Shown here: piece by piece, positions 16,081 through 25,659 of the stretch
Layout: each line of letters begins with the position of its first letter
Numbering within the stretch: position 1 is the stretch's first letter
Assembly: GCA_947624015.1 (NCBI GenBank)
Contig: CANQIA010000004.1
Span: forward strand, 60,737-124,736
DNA from: an uncultured Clostridia bacterium
GTDB taxonomy: Bacteria; Bacillota; Clostridia; Lachnospirales; CAG-274
Direction of reading: 5' to 3'
Length of the DNA stretch: 64,000 bases
Position numbers and translations under genes: made by a program
The notes under the pieces: model-generated
The model's database searches: none
What the model was told of the DNA's origin: nothing
What the model saw: the letters and a program-made list of their open reading frames with translations, nothing else

Positions 16081-17622
16081 TCATTCCTCAGCAGCCTCGT
16101 CGTCAGAAGCGCTTTCGCCTGTTGCGCCTGCAAGAGCTTCTTCCTCGGCCTTAAGATTTTCCTCACTGTTAAGATCTTCGAGAATAGCATTAGCATAATA
16201 GCTACCCTTAGTGTTGTAGTATTCAATAGCCTCGTCAACTGAAGTCTTACCTGTAACGGCATTAGCCATAACAACGTCCTTAACAACATTAAGGTCGGCA
16301 AGATTCTCAGCAATAGCATCTCTTACAATAGGAACCTTAGCAAATACTCTGTTCTTTCTGAACTCTTCAAGAGAAGACTTAACCATAGGATCAAGAGGAA
16401 TAGGATCGTTCCACTCGGTAATGGTAAGCTCGGGAGCATATATAGACTTCTCAACCGTATTATCAGGATCTGAATAATATGGAAGTGCCGTAGCTGAACC
16501 ATCGGCATTCATAGTATAGTGCTTATCCTTAACACCATGAGTAAAGAGCATCTGACCTTCGCCGCCGTCATGTGAGTACATAAGGAAATGCTCGAATATA
16601 GCTGCCTTGTTAGGAGCATATATAGCCATAGCAAAAGCGGTAGGAACACGCTCTGTATATCCGCCTGTTTCCTCAATAGGAGGAATAGGCTTAAGCTGAC
16701 CTTCGTTCATAGAACGCTGAAGCTTAAGTGACCACATACCTGCCCAGTAGTTGAATGCGCCAACAAGACCTGAACCTAACTTATCTCTACAAGTAGAAGT
16801 CTTATTTGTAACGATCTCGGCGTCGATAAGACCTTCCTGATAAGCGTCTCTTAATCTCTGAATAGCCTCCCTCATAGCAGGCTCAGCAAAACCGTCAACA
16901 TACTTGCCTGTTTCCTCATCCTTATAGAAGTCGGGGATAGCATCCTGATAAAATTCTCTTAAATAAATATCATATGGTGTTTCGCCATTGTTAAGGAAGC
17001 CTGAAGAAGTAAGAGGTATAGTACCCTGTCCTCTTGCCTTGAAGGCTCTAAGCATACCGATGAATTCCTCATAATTCTTAGGATCGCTTAAGCCTGCTTC
17101 CTTCATCCAGTCATCTCTTACATAAGTAATGGTACCGTTGCCGGCAGCCATAGGGAAGCCGTAAAGCACACCGTTTATCTTAAGAGCGTTAACATAATCC
17201 TCATCAATTATATTCTTACAATTTGATGTGGTATTGTTCCAAGCCTCTGTCATATCCCACAGAGCGCCTGAATTTGCAAGCTCGGGATAGTAAGTAGAAC
17301 CCATTTCGATAATATCTGCAGGTTCCTCGCTTGCAAATGAAAGTGTAACCTTTTCATAATACTTAGCATGGTCGGGCTTCTCAATAGAGAGCTTAATTCC
17401 GGTCTGTCTTTCGTACTCATCGCAGAAGTCCTGAAGACCATTTTCCTCAGTGATGATGGTATCAGCCATAAGTGATATCTCATCGGGCAGATCGTCTGGG
17501 CTTCCGCCATCAAGAGTAAAATCAGCTTCATTTCCGCCGCCAAATTTACATCCTGCAAGGCCTGTAACCATGACAACAGCCAGACTCATTGCTGCAAAGC
17601 GTTTAAAAACGTTCTTTTTCAT
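16081..17622 (-). CDS. Extracellular sugar-binding lipoprotein of the ABC importer
   Basis: Solute-binding lipoprotein (LplA/YtcQ family) anchored at the outer face of the membrane. The N-terminal signal ends in the lipobox VTGLAGC, with Cys25 or close to it as the lipidated residue. A Gly-rich linker follows, then a large two-lobe binding domain (about residues 50-490). The C-terminus is an unusual low-complexity acidic tail rich in Ala, Glu, Asp and Ser (ending GESASDDEAAEE). At 513 residues it belongs to the large binding proteins used for oligosaccharides. AGGAGG lies upstream. It is the first gene of the importer operon and has a leader of roughly 230 nt. Confidence 0.92.
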   Translation of the reverse strand: MKKNVFKRFAAMSLAVVMVTGLAGCKFGGGNEADFTLDGGSPDDLPDEISLMADTIITEENGLQDFCDEYERQTGIKLSIEKPDHAKYYEKVTLSFASEEPADIIEMGSTYYPELANSGALWDMTEAWNNTTSNCKNIIDEDYVNALKINGVLYGFPMAAGNGTITYVRDDWMKEAGLSDPKNYEEFIGMLRAFKARGQGTIPLTSSGFLNNGETPYDIYLREFYQDAIPDFYKDEETGKYVDGFAEPAMREAIQRLRDAYQEGLIDAEIVTNKTSTCRDKLGSGLVGAFNYWAGMWSLKLQRSMNEGQLKPIPPIEETGGYTERVPTAFAMAIYAPNKAAIFEHFLMYSHDGGEGQMLFTHGVKDKHYTMNADGSATALPYYSDPDNTVEKSIYAPELTITEWNDPIPLDPMVKSSLEEFRKNRVFAKVPIVRDAIAENLADLNVVKDVVMANAVTGKTSVDEAIEYYNTKGSYYANAILEDLNSEENLKAEEEALAGATGESASDDEAAEE

Positions 17623-17857
17623 GAAAATCCTCCTTTTTTATTTATATATAATATATATAGCAAATTGCACACTCCCTAAAGTGCAAATTAACCCATATTC
17701 AAAGCTCATTATTTGTTCACTTTGTAAAGAACCGGCAGTAAAATCTCGGAAAAACATAGCCAAAAAGTCAACAGCCGATCCATTTTTTATGTGAATAATC
17801 ACAAAAAAACGAGCATTTTCAACATAGGCAAACTATATTATTAATTGTTGTAATGTT
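17623..17857 (-). other. Long 5' leader of the importer operon
   Basis: About 230 nt separate the promoter from the binding-protein start codon. The clearest structure is an inverted repeat TTGCAC (17665-17670) and GTGCAA (17681-17686) close to the start codon. It could be an operator or an RNA hairpin near the ribosome binding site. No known riboswitch family is recognised and no ORF with a binding site is seen. Confidence 0.5.
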
Positions 17858-17886
17858 ATTATAGCATATAATTTCTACTAATGCAA
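17858..17886 (-). promoter_or_regulatory. Promoter of the sugar importer operon
   Basis: Minus-strand TTGCAT (17881-17886), a 17-bp spacer and a perfect TATAAT (17858-17863). The region from 17887 to 18010 is A/T-rich and otherwise empty. Confidence 0.83.
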
Positions 17887-18010
17887 AGGTTTTTTTGAAT
17901 ATTTTTATGTAAATTTACCAGTTTTTAAAAATCGTCATTACATTTTACACAATTATAAGCAGTTTTATGACTGTTTATATTATAAATTTTGCATATAGTA
18001 ATAATAACCA

Positions 18011-18042
18011 AAAAAAAGAACTGCCACATAACATGACAGTTC
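18011..18042 (-). terminator. Terminator after the DUF378 gene
   Basis: On the minus strand GAACTG and CAGTTC (18018-18042) pair around an inner CAT/ATG helix and are followed by at least seven T (complement of 18011-18017). Confidence 0.85.
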
Positions 18043-18052
18043 ATAAGGCAAA

Positions 18053-18280
18053 TTAATTCTGCTTGCTCATTATCATTGTGTCGTTGCTTCCTATTTTTCC
18101 GTAAAGCAAGATCGTATATAATCCCGCAAGTCCCACAAGGGCATATATTATCCTGCTTATGAGTGAAGCCTGACCTCCAAAAAGCGTAGCAACCAGATCA
18201 AACTGTAAAAATCCTATTAAACCCCAGTTTACCGCACCTATTATAACAAGTGTAAGAGCGGTATAGTCAAGTGCTTTCAT
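18053..18280 (-). CDS. DUF378 family small membrane protein
   Basis: A 75-residue protein with two membrane helices, matching the DUF378 family (YuzA-like). It has the family's opening MKALDYTALTLVIIGAVNWG and the loop GLIGFLQFDLVATLFGG, then a second helix ending in LAGLYTILLYGKI. Function is unknown. The start is preceded by GGGGGATG-type spacing. It is a single-gene unit between the FtsX permease and the sugar importer, closed by its own terminator. No link with either neighbour is evident. Confidence 0.9.
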   Translation of the reverse strand: MKALDYTALTLVIIGAVNWGLIGFLQFDLVATLFGGQASLISRIIYALVGLAGLYTILLYGKIGSNDTMIMSKQN

Positions 18281-18484
18281 TTTTACATCCCCCTTTTTTA
18301 TTATGCTATCTTAATAGCAATTATATTTTTTCCTTATATATTGTTTTTATTATGCCTGTAATTGCAAAGTTTCTGCATTTTATTCCTTATTAATATATTT
18401 TTTATAAATTTTTCAATTAAATTTAAGTAAAATAAGTCTGCCTACAATATGATCGCTGTAGAAGGTAACAAATATTTTGTGCCA

Positions 18485-20806
18485 TTACTCCGTATGCAGA
18501 ACTTGGGCAACGGATCTTTTCATTATATTCTTTGACGGAAAACAGACTGCGATAACAGAGGCGATACATATAAATACTATTACCGCCGCTACATTGAATA
18601 TCGGTATTCTCCAACTGCCTCCGAAATATGCTCCTATAATTTTTATAAACATATATCTGTTTATAAAAAGACCTGCGGCGCAGCCTGTAATGCATCCAAA
18701 GAAGCTATATGTAAAAGTCTCTGCTCCAATCATTTTTACAAGCTGTATTCTGCTCATTCCCAATGCGCGCATTATGCCATACTTTTTCTTTGCCGTATTA
18801 ACGCTCATTGAAATACTGTTTATTATATTAAAAAGCGCAATTACCGCAATAACTCCAACAAAGCTGTATACAAGAATGCTGAATGTTATATATGTATTTT
18901 TTATTTCCATGTTGGTTTCACGCCTGTCGGAAAATATGTAATTATCCCCTGCCGTATTCCGTATTGCAAGCACCTCTTCATCGGATATATCCTTATCCAA
19001 CTGTAAATCTATCACAGCATAGTTTTTCTCTCCCGTAAGCTTTTTGAAAAGTTCCTCCGAGCAAATCATAAGTGGAGTACCTTCTGTGACATCAAAGGGA
19101 GTATCGGCAGAAAGAATACCTGCAACCTCTATTTCTGTATTGCCTATATTAAACTTATCTCCTGTCTTTAATGGGTTGCTTTTGTCATAAACGCTCAACA
19201 TATAATTGCCCTGCACAACTCTGATATTTTTCCCTTCCAATATATCCTCCTCAGCCCATCCGAACTGATAATCCTCATAGGAAATAATATCCACTTTTTC
19301 TATATTTTTATAGAGTGCAATAGGCACATCTCCTCTAAACATACGACCATACACCCTTTTAACTCCCGATTTACTGCCAAGCTCATTTACCAAAGCTCTG
19401 TCTACAGTACAGGAGCGGTCACTGCTCACTACTGAAACATCAGGGGCAGATGGAGCAAGGGGATTAAGCGCCTTGTGGGTCCAATCAACAAAAACAGAAA
19501 AGCTCATAAACAGTATAATGCTAAGAGCAAAGGAGCCGGTCATAAGGAATATGTTTTTCTTTGAATATAAGGCATTGTTAATGCCAAGAGCGGTTTCTAT
19601 ACTTAAAAATCCCTTGCTGAAACTGCGCTTTATATTTTTTGCATTTCCCATAACTGCTGTTACAGGCGATACTCTCGATGCTCTTCTTGCAGGAACAGAT
19701 GACGCGAAAATCACAGTAATAACACCGATCAGAATTCCAAAAGCTATGCCTATATAGCTTATTTCAAACAAAGGCATCGTTTCAAATTCTCCTCCTATGC
19801 CATACTTCATAACAGCGCATAAAATCCATGATACAGCCACACCAAGTACAGCTCCGAGAGGAATAGCAGTTTTACATCTATTGAGAGCCTCAAGCCGTAC
19901 AATACGGATCACCTGTTTTTTTTCGGCGCCTATACATCTGAGCATACCGAAAATTTCCGTTCTGCTTTCAACATCGCTGTTCAGGCTTCCTGCTATCATA
20001 AATACACCTGCCGTCAGTATGAGCAAAAACAATACGGCAGCAATACCGTATAACCCTACGATATACGAGCCTGAACTAAAGCCCATAAGTCCCAGAACAG
20101 CCGCATTCTCTGATATATTTTCATCTGTAAAGCCATATTCTCTTTTTATATTTTCTATCGTTTTTCTTACATTAACACCGTCTTTAAATCTTACATAAAT
20201 CACAGAGTCGCTGTCTTCATTTCCAAGTATGCTGCCTATATATTCAAATTCCGAACTTGTTACACACATAACCACAGCGTCATATCTAAGTGCCGAACTT
20301 TCCTTTACAAAGCCTGACACTATATATGAAAAATCTCCCCTAGGAGTATTCATAATAAAGCTATCGCCTACATCAATATTCAGTATATCTTTAGCATTAT
20401 AGCTAAGCAAAGCCTCATTGTCTGTCATGGGAAATCCGCCTGCGACAAGTATATTGAAAATATCCGTTACCCATTCTTTGTCCATAGTACATACAGCAGT
20501 TTTTTTCTTTCCTATATACCAGTCCTTTTTTATATTGGAATTTAAGGAGTTATAAGGCGAAACAACATCTGCATCAGACCTCATTGAAATAAGCTTTGCG
20601 TCTTTATCGGATATGTTTTTTAGCATTATATGCCAGTTGCCATGGGTATTTAATGCGCTGATCATTTCCATTCTTATGGTCATATCTGCCATTGAAAATA
20701 TGGCTGTTACAAGAAAAACCGCCAGCAATATACATATTATTGTCAATCTGTTCTGTCTTTTTCTTACCTTTGCTGATATAGGGATAAGACTAAGATAACT
20801 TTTCAT
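18485..20806 (-). CDS. FtsX/MacB-type ABC transporter permease
   Basis: A 773-residue membrane protein with one N-terminal helix (about 21-43), a large extracellular domain, then three helices of a first FtsX domain (about 250-370). A second N-terminal-like helix (around 415-435), another extracellular domain, and three C-terminal helices (about 645-760) follow. The paired extracellular-plus-FtsX units are typical of large type VII (MacB-fold) permeases in Firmicutes that use ATP in the cytoplasm to act on substrates at the outer face, such as lipoproteins or antimicrobial peptides. The N-terminus overlaps the ATPase gene by 17 bp. With the kinase and regulator genes this resembles peptide-sensing and detoxification modules, but the duplicated layout differs from BceB. 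Confidence 0.88.
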   Translation of the reverse strand: MKSYLSLIPISAKVRKRQNRLTIICILLAVFLVTAIFSMADMTIRMEMISALNTHGNWHIMLKNISDKDAKLISMRSDADVVSPYNSLNSNIKKDWYIGKKKTAVCTMDKEWVTDIFNILVAGGFPMTDNEALLSYNAKDILNIDVGDSFIMNTPRGDFSYIVSGFVKESSALRYDAVVMCVTSSEFEYIGSILGNEDSDSVIYVRFKDGVNVRKTIENIKREYGFTDENISENAAVLGLMGFSSGSYIVGLYGIAAVLFLLILTAGVFMIAGSLNSDVESRTEIFGMLRCIGAEKKQVIRIVRLEALNRCKTAIPLGAVLGVAVSWILCAVMKYGIGGEFETMPLFEISYIGIAFGILIGVITVIFASSVPARRASRVSPVTAVMGNAKNIKRSFSKGFLSIETALGINNALYSKKNIFLMTGSFALSIILFMSFSVFVDWTHKALNPLAPSAPDVSVVSSDRSCTVDRALVNELGSKSGVKRVYGRMFRGDVPIALYKNIEKVDIISYEDYQFGWAEEDILEGKNIRVVQGNYMLSVYDKSNPLKTGDKFNIGNTEIEVAGILSADTPFDVTEGTPLMICSEELFKKLTGEKNYAVIDLQLDKDISDEEVLAIRNTAGDNYIFSDRRETNMEIKNTYITFSILVYSFVGVIAVIALFNIINSISMSVNTAKKKYGIMRALGMSRIQLVKMIGAETFTYSFFGCITGCAAGLFINRYMFIKIIGAYFGGSWRIPIFNVAAVIVFICIASVIAVCFPSKNIMKRSVAQVLHTE

Positions 20807-21485
20807 CTCGCTTACCTCCTAAGTCAGTCAGCACACCGTCAGATACTCTTAGAACTCTGTCCGCAACTGATGTCAAATTTGTGTTATGTGTGATCATAAG
20901 CACTGTCTGCGTATATATTTTTGAAGCCTTTACAAGCAATTCCATTACGTCCTGACTTGTCTTGCTGTCCAGATTCCCGGTAGGCTCGTCTGCAAGTATG
21001 AGCATAGGCTTTGACGCAAGAGCGCGTCCTATTGCAGTTCGCTGTTGCTGTCCTCCGCTGAGTTGAGACGGAAGATGTCTGCGCCTTTCATACAGCCCTA
21101 ATATATCAAGGAGCCGTTCAATTTCATTTTTGTCAGGTTTTTTATGATCCAAAAGAAGCGGAAATATTATGTTCTGTTCTACATTCAGTTCAGGTATAAG
21201 ATAAAAGGATTGGAAGACAAAGCCTATATTTCGTCTTCTGAAAACAGTTCTTTCCCTTTCTTTCATGGCAAACATATTTTTATCTCTGAAAAGAACTTTA
21301 CCGGAAGTAGGTTCGTCAAGACCTCCTATTATGTTCAGCAGCGTACTCTTGCCGCTGCCTGATTCTCCTACAACAGTGGCAAATTCTCCTTTGTCCATGG
21401 TAAAGGAAACATCTTTGAGAGCGTTTACGCTGCTTTCTCCAATACCGTAGGTTTTACATAAATTCATTACATCTAAAATTTTCAT
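20790..21485 (-). CDS. ABC transporter ATPase (LolD/MacB type)
   Basis: Cytoplasmic ATPase partner of the FtsX permease. Walker [10 protein letters not shown] is near residues 38-46. The Q-loop lies in [18 protein letters not shown], the signature [15 protein letters not shown] near 142-156 and Walker [14 protein letters not shown] near 162-174. These are complete and have the LolD-like DEPTGNLD sequence. The length of 231 is standard. It follows the sensor kinase gene after 60 bp and overlaps the permease gene by 17 bp. Confidence 0.95.
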   Translation of the reverse strand: MKILDVMNLCKTYGIGESSVNALKDVSFTMDKGEFATVVGESGSGKSTLLNIIGGLDEPTSGKVLFRDKNMFAMKERERTVFRRRNIGFVFQSFYLIPELNVEQNIIFPLLLDHKKPDKNEIERLLDILGLYERRRHLPSQLSGGQQQRTAIGRALASKPMLILADEPTGNLDSKTSQDVMELLVKASKIYTQTVLMITHNTNLTSVADRVLRVSDGVLTDLGGKRDEKLS

Positions 21486-21545
21486 AGAATGACCTCCTTT
21501 ATGTCTATTATATAAAAGAAGGCTTACATCAAAGTGAATTTAAGC

Positions 21546-22736
21546 TTACAATTTTGTAAGGTTGGGAAATGAAAGCGTAAATGTGGTTCCTATTCCCTTT
21601 TTGCTTTCTGCCGATATAATACCTCCTTGACCCTCCACGACAGCCTTTGCAAAGGGTAGCCCCAATCCTGTACCCTGTGTTCCTAGGCTGCTTTTGCTTC
21701 TGTAAAAGCGCTTGAAAATATGATGAATATCCTCGTTTTCTATTCCCTTTCCGTTATCCGAAATATATATACGGTTTTCAAGAGGAGAATTTTCACAGCT
21801 TATGTAAATTACCGCACCTTTTTCCGTATTATCCAGGGCATTTTTTACAATATTTCCTATTGCTTCACTTGTCCAACCGATATCGCAGTCTATTTTTTCA
21901 TCACAGCAGTTTATATCTATTGCTTTCCCCTCTTTTTCAGCCCTTTCCGTAAGATTTTCAACAGATTTGAGCAAAAGCTCCTTTATGCCGTATCTCCTTA
22001 TTTCAAATTCAACAGCATCTGCATCAAGACGAGTAATTTTCAATAGCAAAAGAATCAGATCCCTGATCCTGTCAATAGCATTTTCCGATTTTTGCGTAAA
22101 TTCCGTTACTCTTAAAGTATTTTCAGGCTCGCTGAGTATAAGCTCGTTGTACATAGACAAAGCTGAAAGAGGAGTCTTAAGCTGATGTGAAATATCGGCT
22201 ATCGTCTGTTTCAAAAACTCCTTCGACTTCTGCTCTGTTTCCTGTTCGGCAGCAAGAGCGTCTGACATATTGTTCACACTGTCAAACAAACGATAAATGC
22301 TGCCCTTATCCCTATATGGCACAGATATTGCCCTATTGCTTTTTATATCATTTATTGCCTTTTCATAAAGCTTATCTCTTTTGATTATAAATAAAAGCAC
22401 AATAATAAGGATCAATAATGATATAACTACTGTACTTACAGCAAATGTAAAGGGTACCGGTATACGGATATAGTTTTCGTCAAAACCCAGCTTGTTTACA
22501 ATAACGATGCCGTCTCTGTCGCTTTCGCTACTTACAAGAGCTCCTGCGATTGTAAGTTCATCAACTCCCTTTTCTGCAAGATAGGAGCTTATATTGTATT
22601 GCTGCTGAAGTATAGTATCCTTTAATTTATTATTTATATGTACTGCAATGATCATATCGGATAAAAACATAATGGCAAATACAATGGCTATGCCTGTTAT
22701 AAGCGCTCTCACAGACCTATCATAAAAGGCTGTCAT
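21546..22736 (-). CDS. Sensor histidine kinase
   Basis: Membrane kinase of 396 residues with helices at about 11-32 and 95-118 enclosing a short extracellular loop of roughly 60 residues. The phospho-acceptor His is in ADISHQLKTPLSALSMYNEL. The ATPase domain shows the N box NIVKNALDNTEKG, the G1 box ISDNGKGI, the F box IFKRFYRSK and the G2 box GTGLGLPFAKAVV. The extracellular loop is short but real, so it is not the loopless BceS type. Its start overlaps the regulator gene by 4 bp. Signal unknown; the ABC genes downstream suggest envelope or peptide stress. Confidence 0.93.
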   Translation of the reverse strand: MTAFYDRSVRALITGIAIVFAIMFLSDMIIAVHINNKLKDTILQQQYNISSYLAEKGVDELTIAGALVSSESDRDGIVIVNKLGFDENYIRIPVPFTFAVSTVVISLLILIIVLLFIIKRDKLYEKAINDIKSNRAISVPYRDKGSIYRLFDSVNNMSDALAAEQETEQKSKEFLKQTIADISHQLKTPLSALSMYNELILSEPENTLRVTEFTQKSENAIDRIRDLILLLLKITRLDADAVEFEIRRYGIKELLLKSVENLTERAEKEGKAIDINCCDEKIDCDIGWTSEAIGNIVKNALDNTEKGAVIYISCENSPLENRIYISDNGKGIENEDIHHIFKRFYRSKSSLGTQGTGLGLPFAKAVVEGQGGIISAESKKGIGTTFTLSFPNLTKL

Positions 22737-23413
22737 ACCGTCACCTCATTCCATTTATATCCAAACCCTCTTACGGTCACAAGATTTACAGGGGCAGAAG
22801 GATCCTCTTCCAGCTTTTCACGAAGTCTGCGTACATATACGGATAATGTATTGTCGTCCACAAAGCTTCCGCAGTTATCCCATAATGTATTGAGTATATT
22901 TTCTCTTGTTACGGTTTTTCCCTTATTTTTAACAAGCAGTAAAAGAAGCCTGTATTCTGCCGCTGTAAGCTCAAGAGGTTTTCCGTTCTTATAAACCCTG
23001 CTGTTTTCCGTATCTATTTTTAAAGAGCCGGATATGATTTCATTATTTTTAGCAGAAACACGACGCAACAATGCTTTTATCCTGGAAAGAAGCTCGCCTA
23101 ATTTAAAGGGCTTTGTAATATAGTCGTCGCCTCCTATATCCAGTCCTCTTATTATATTTATTTCCTCATCTGAAGCAGTCAAAAAAATAATGGGTACGTT
23201 ATTTCCGCAAGTCCTTATGTATTCGCAAATTTCAAAGCCTGTACCGTCAGGCAGTAACACATCAAGAATAAGCAGATCATAATTTGTATATACGGCTTTT
23301 TTTACATCTGCTGCCATACCCGCCGTATCTGTTACAAAGCCGTTCTTATCCAGATAATATTTAAGACCCTCGGCAAGATCTCTGTCATCTTCCAAAAGCA
23401 ATATCTTTGTCAT
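22733..23413 (-). CDS. OmpR-family response regulator
   Basis: DNA-binding regulator paired with the next gene. The receiver domain has the acidic pocket LLEDDRD, the phospho-accepting Asp in LLILDVLLPDG, the Thr in IFLTASDEE and Lys in YITKPF. A winged-helix domain follows (about 130-225), with LELTAAEYRLLLLLVKNKGK and the recognition region NTLSVYVRRLREKLE. The start at 23413 has AGGAGG just upstream; the longer reading from 23434 would start inside a hairpin. It lies 57 bp after pnp with no promoter that I can see in the gap, so it may depend on read-through or on a promoter within pnp. Confidence 0.93.
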   Translation of the reverse strand: MTKILLLEDDRDLAEGLKYYLDKNGFVTDTAGMAADVKKAVYTNYDLLILDVLLPDGTGFEICEYIRTCGNNVPIIFLTASDEEINIIRGLDIGGDDYITKPFKLGELLSRIKALLRRVSAKNNEIISGSLKIDTENSRVYKNGKPLELTAAEYRLLLLLVKNKGKTVTRENILNTLWDNCGSFVDDNTLSVYVRRLREKLEEDPSAPVNLVTVRGFGYKWNEVTV

Positions 23414-23435
23414 ATAAAAACCTCCTCCTACCAAA

Positions 23436-23462
23436 ACAGGGATGTCATTTCGGCATCCCTGT
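23436..23462 (-). terminator. Hairpin after pnp, weak terminator
   Basis: ACAGGGATG (23436-23444) is a perfect complement of CATCCCTGT (23454-23462) over a 9-nt loop. On the minus strand only TTTTGG follows, so termination may be partial. Confidence 0.65.
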
Positions 23463-23470
23463 AAAGCTTT

Positions 23471-25603
23471 TTATTCTTCGGTTTTTCTCTCGGGTCTTGG
23501 CAAGCAGGCTTTTCTGGAAAGATTAATTCTGCCCTGGTCGTCTATATCCGTTACCTTGACCTCTATAACGTCGCCTTCCTTGACAACATCCTCAACTCTG
23601 TTTACTCTCTCATGAGCAAGCTTTGAAATGTGGACAAGACCCTCAGTTTCAAATCCGATCTCAACAAATGCACCGAAGCTCATTATTCTTGTAACGGTAC
23701 CTTCGTATACTCTGCCTACTTCGGGACCTCTGTCGATCATCTTTATCATTTCAACAGCCTTTGCAATAGCATCGGGATCGGGACTTGATACATATATCTT
23801 GCCCTCGTCCTCGGTATCTATCTTATCAACGCCTGAAAGCTCTATTATCTTATTGATAGTTTTACCCTTTGAGCCTATGACCTCAGCCATCTTATCGGGG
23901 CTGATCTGTATAAACTCTATCTTTGGCGCATACTTTGAAAGCTCAAGTCTAGGCTCGGATATAGCCTTTAACATTACCTCATCAAGAATGTAATTTCTTG
24001 CTTCATGTGTATTTTCAATAGCGCCTTTTATTATTTCGGGAGTAAGACCCTGTATTTTCATATCCATCTGTATGGCTGTTATGCCCTTATGGGTACCGGC
24101 TACCTTAAAGTCCATATCTCCGAAAAAGTCCTCTATGCCCTGTATATCCGTAAGGAGAATAAAGTCATCATCTGTTTCTCCCGTAACAAGACCGCAGGAA
24201 ATACCTGCAACAGGTCTCTTTATCGGAACGCCTGCCGCCATAAGCGAAAGTGTGGAACCGCACACGCTTGCCTGTGAAGTAGAGCCGTTGGAGCTTAATA
24301 CCTCGGATACAAGTCTTATTGCATAGGGGAACTCCTCCTCGCTTGGTATTACAGGCAAAAGCGCTCTTTCAGCCAGTGCGCCGTGTCCTATCTCTCTACG
24401 TCCCGGACTTCTTGAAGGCTTAGCCTCGCCTACGGAAAATCCCGGGAAATTGTAGTGATGGATATATCTCTTTGATACCTCGCTTGTGTCAAGTCCGTCA
24501 AGCTTCTGTACATCTGCCATGGAGCCGAGAGTTGTAACTGTCATTACCTGAGTCTGACCTCTCTTGAATATAGCTGAACCATGAGTCCTAGGAAGGAAAT
24601 CCACTTCTGCCGAAAGGGGTCTGATCTCGTTTAACGCTCTTCCGTCGGGACGCTTGTGTTCTCTTAATATCATACGCCTTACGGTTTCCTTCTCGTATTT
24701 GTATATAGCCTCGCCTACAGCTTCGGCAAAGGCTTCCTCGTCCTCTTCGCCAAATTGATCAAACAGCTTTTCGCAAACCTCTGCTTCTATCTCGGCTATT
24801 TTCTCATCTCTTATCTGCTTCATATCGGTGAAAACGGCGTCTTCCATTCTCTGGGCAGGAATAAGCTCCTTTATAGCCTCATAGAAATCGTGATCTACGA
24901 TATGCTCCTCATAGGAATGCTTTTCCTTGCCATTTTCCGCAACGATACCGTCTATAAATTTACATATTTCAACATTTTGCTTATGTCCGAACATAATGGC
25001 GTTGAACATTTCGTCATCTGTGACCTCATCGGCGCCTGCCTCTATCATCATTACCTTTTCCTTTGTGGAAGATACCGTAAGGTTCATTCTGCTGAGCTTT
25101 TTCTGCTCTGCCGTAGGATTGATTATATATTCTCCGTCTATCATACCTACGGATACGGAAGCTGTGGGTCCGTAGAAGGGAATATCCGAGATGGAAAGAG
25201 CCACAGATGAACCTATCATGGCGCATATCTCGGGAGAACAATCCTGATCCACACACATAACAAGGGCGTTTATTGAAACGTCATTTCTGTAATCCTTGGG
25301 GAAAAGAGGTCTTATAGGTCTGTCAATAACTCTGGCAGTAAGTATAGCCTTTTCGGAAGGTCTGCCCTCTCTCTTTGTAAAGCCGCCGGGTATTTTTCCG
25401 ACTGAATACATTTTCTCCTCATAGTCTATTGAAAGAGGGAAAAAGTCGATACCTGCTCTGGGCTTTTCTGAAGCCGTAGCGGTCACAAGTACCATAGTGT
25501 CGCCGTATCTTACGATACATTCTCCGTTGGCAAGCTCTGCAACCTTTCCTATTTCAAGGCTCAATTCTCTGCCTGCCAGTTCCATCTTATAAGTTTTGCT
25601 CAT
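23471..25603 (-). CDS. pnp: Polyribonucleotide nucleotidyltransferase (PNPase)
   Basis: Trimeric 3'-5' phosphorolytic exoribonuclease of RNA turnover. Domain order: RNase PH-like core 1 (about 10-140), helical linker, and RNase PH-like core 2 (about 310-540, with FPYAIRLVSEVLSSNGSTSQ). A KH domain near 550-605 carries the GSKGKTINKI loop and an S1 domain near 615-685 carries MSFGAFVEIG. The length of 710 is normal. AAGGAGG precedes the ATG. Upstream is an 87-nt hairpin; in E. coli and relatives PNPase represses its own mRNA through a leader hairpin cut by RNase III, so similar control is plausible but unproven here. Confidence 0.97.
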   Translation of the reverse strand: MSKTYKMELAGRELSLEIGKVAELANGECIVRYGDTMVLVTATASEKPRAGIDFFPLSIDYEEKMYSVGKIPGGFTKREGRPSEKAILTARVIDRPIRPLFPKDYRNDVSINALVMCVDQDCSPEICAMIGSSVALSISDIPFYGPTASVSVGMIDGEYIINPTAEQKKLSRMNLTVSSTKEKVMMIEAGADEVTDDEMFNAIMFGHKQNVEICKFIDGIVAENGKEKHSYEEHIVDHDFYEAIKELIPAQRMEDAVFTDMKQIRDEKIAEIEAEVCEKLFDQFGEEDEEAFAEAVGEAIYKYEKETVRRMILREHKRPDGRALNEIRPLSAEVDFLPRTHGSAIFKRGQTQVMTVTTLGSMADVQKLDGLDTSEVSKRYIHHYNFPGFSVGEAKPSRSPGRREIGHGALAERALLPVIPSEEEFPYAIRLVSEVLSSNGSTSQASVCGSTLSLMAAGVPIKRPVAGISCGLVTGETDDDFILLTDIQGIEDFFGDMDFKVAGTHKGITAIQMDMKIQGLTPEIIKGAIENTHEARNYILDEVMLKAISEPRLELSKYAPKIEFIQISPDKMAEVIGSKGKTINKIIELSGVDKIDTEDEGKIYVSSPDPDAIAKAVEMIKMIDRGPEVGRVYEGTVTRIMSFGAFVEIGFETEGLVHISKLAHERVNRVEDVVKEGDVIEVKVTDIDDQGRINLSRKACLPRPERKTEE

Positions 25604-25659
25604 AAAATCATCCTCCTTGATAAAAAACTGTCCGTGTTTTTTCGGATAAGCTGTATCAT

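Noticed and set aside
18281..18484. TGCTAT-CTTA-ATAGCA hairpin as terminator of the FtsX permease gene
   Set aside because: The stem is short, lies more than 150 bp past the stop codon and has no T-run on the minus strand; it is as likely part of the DUF378 leader.
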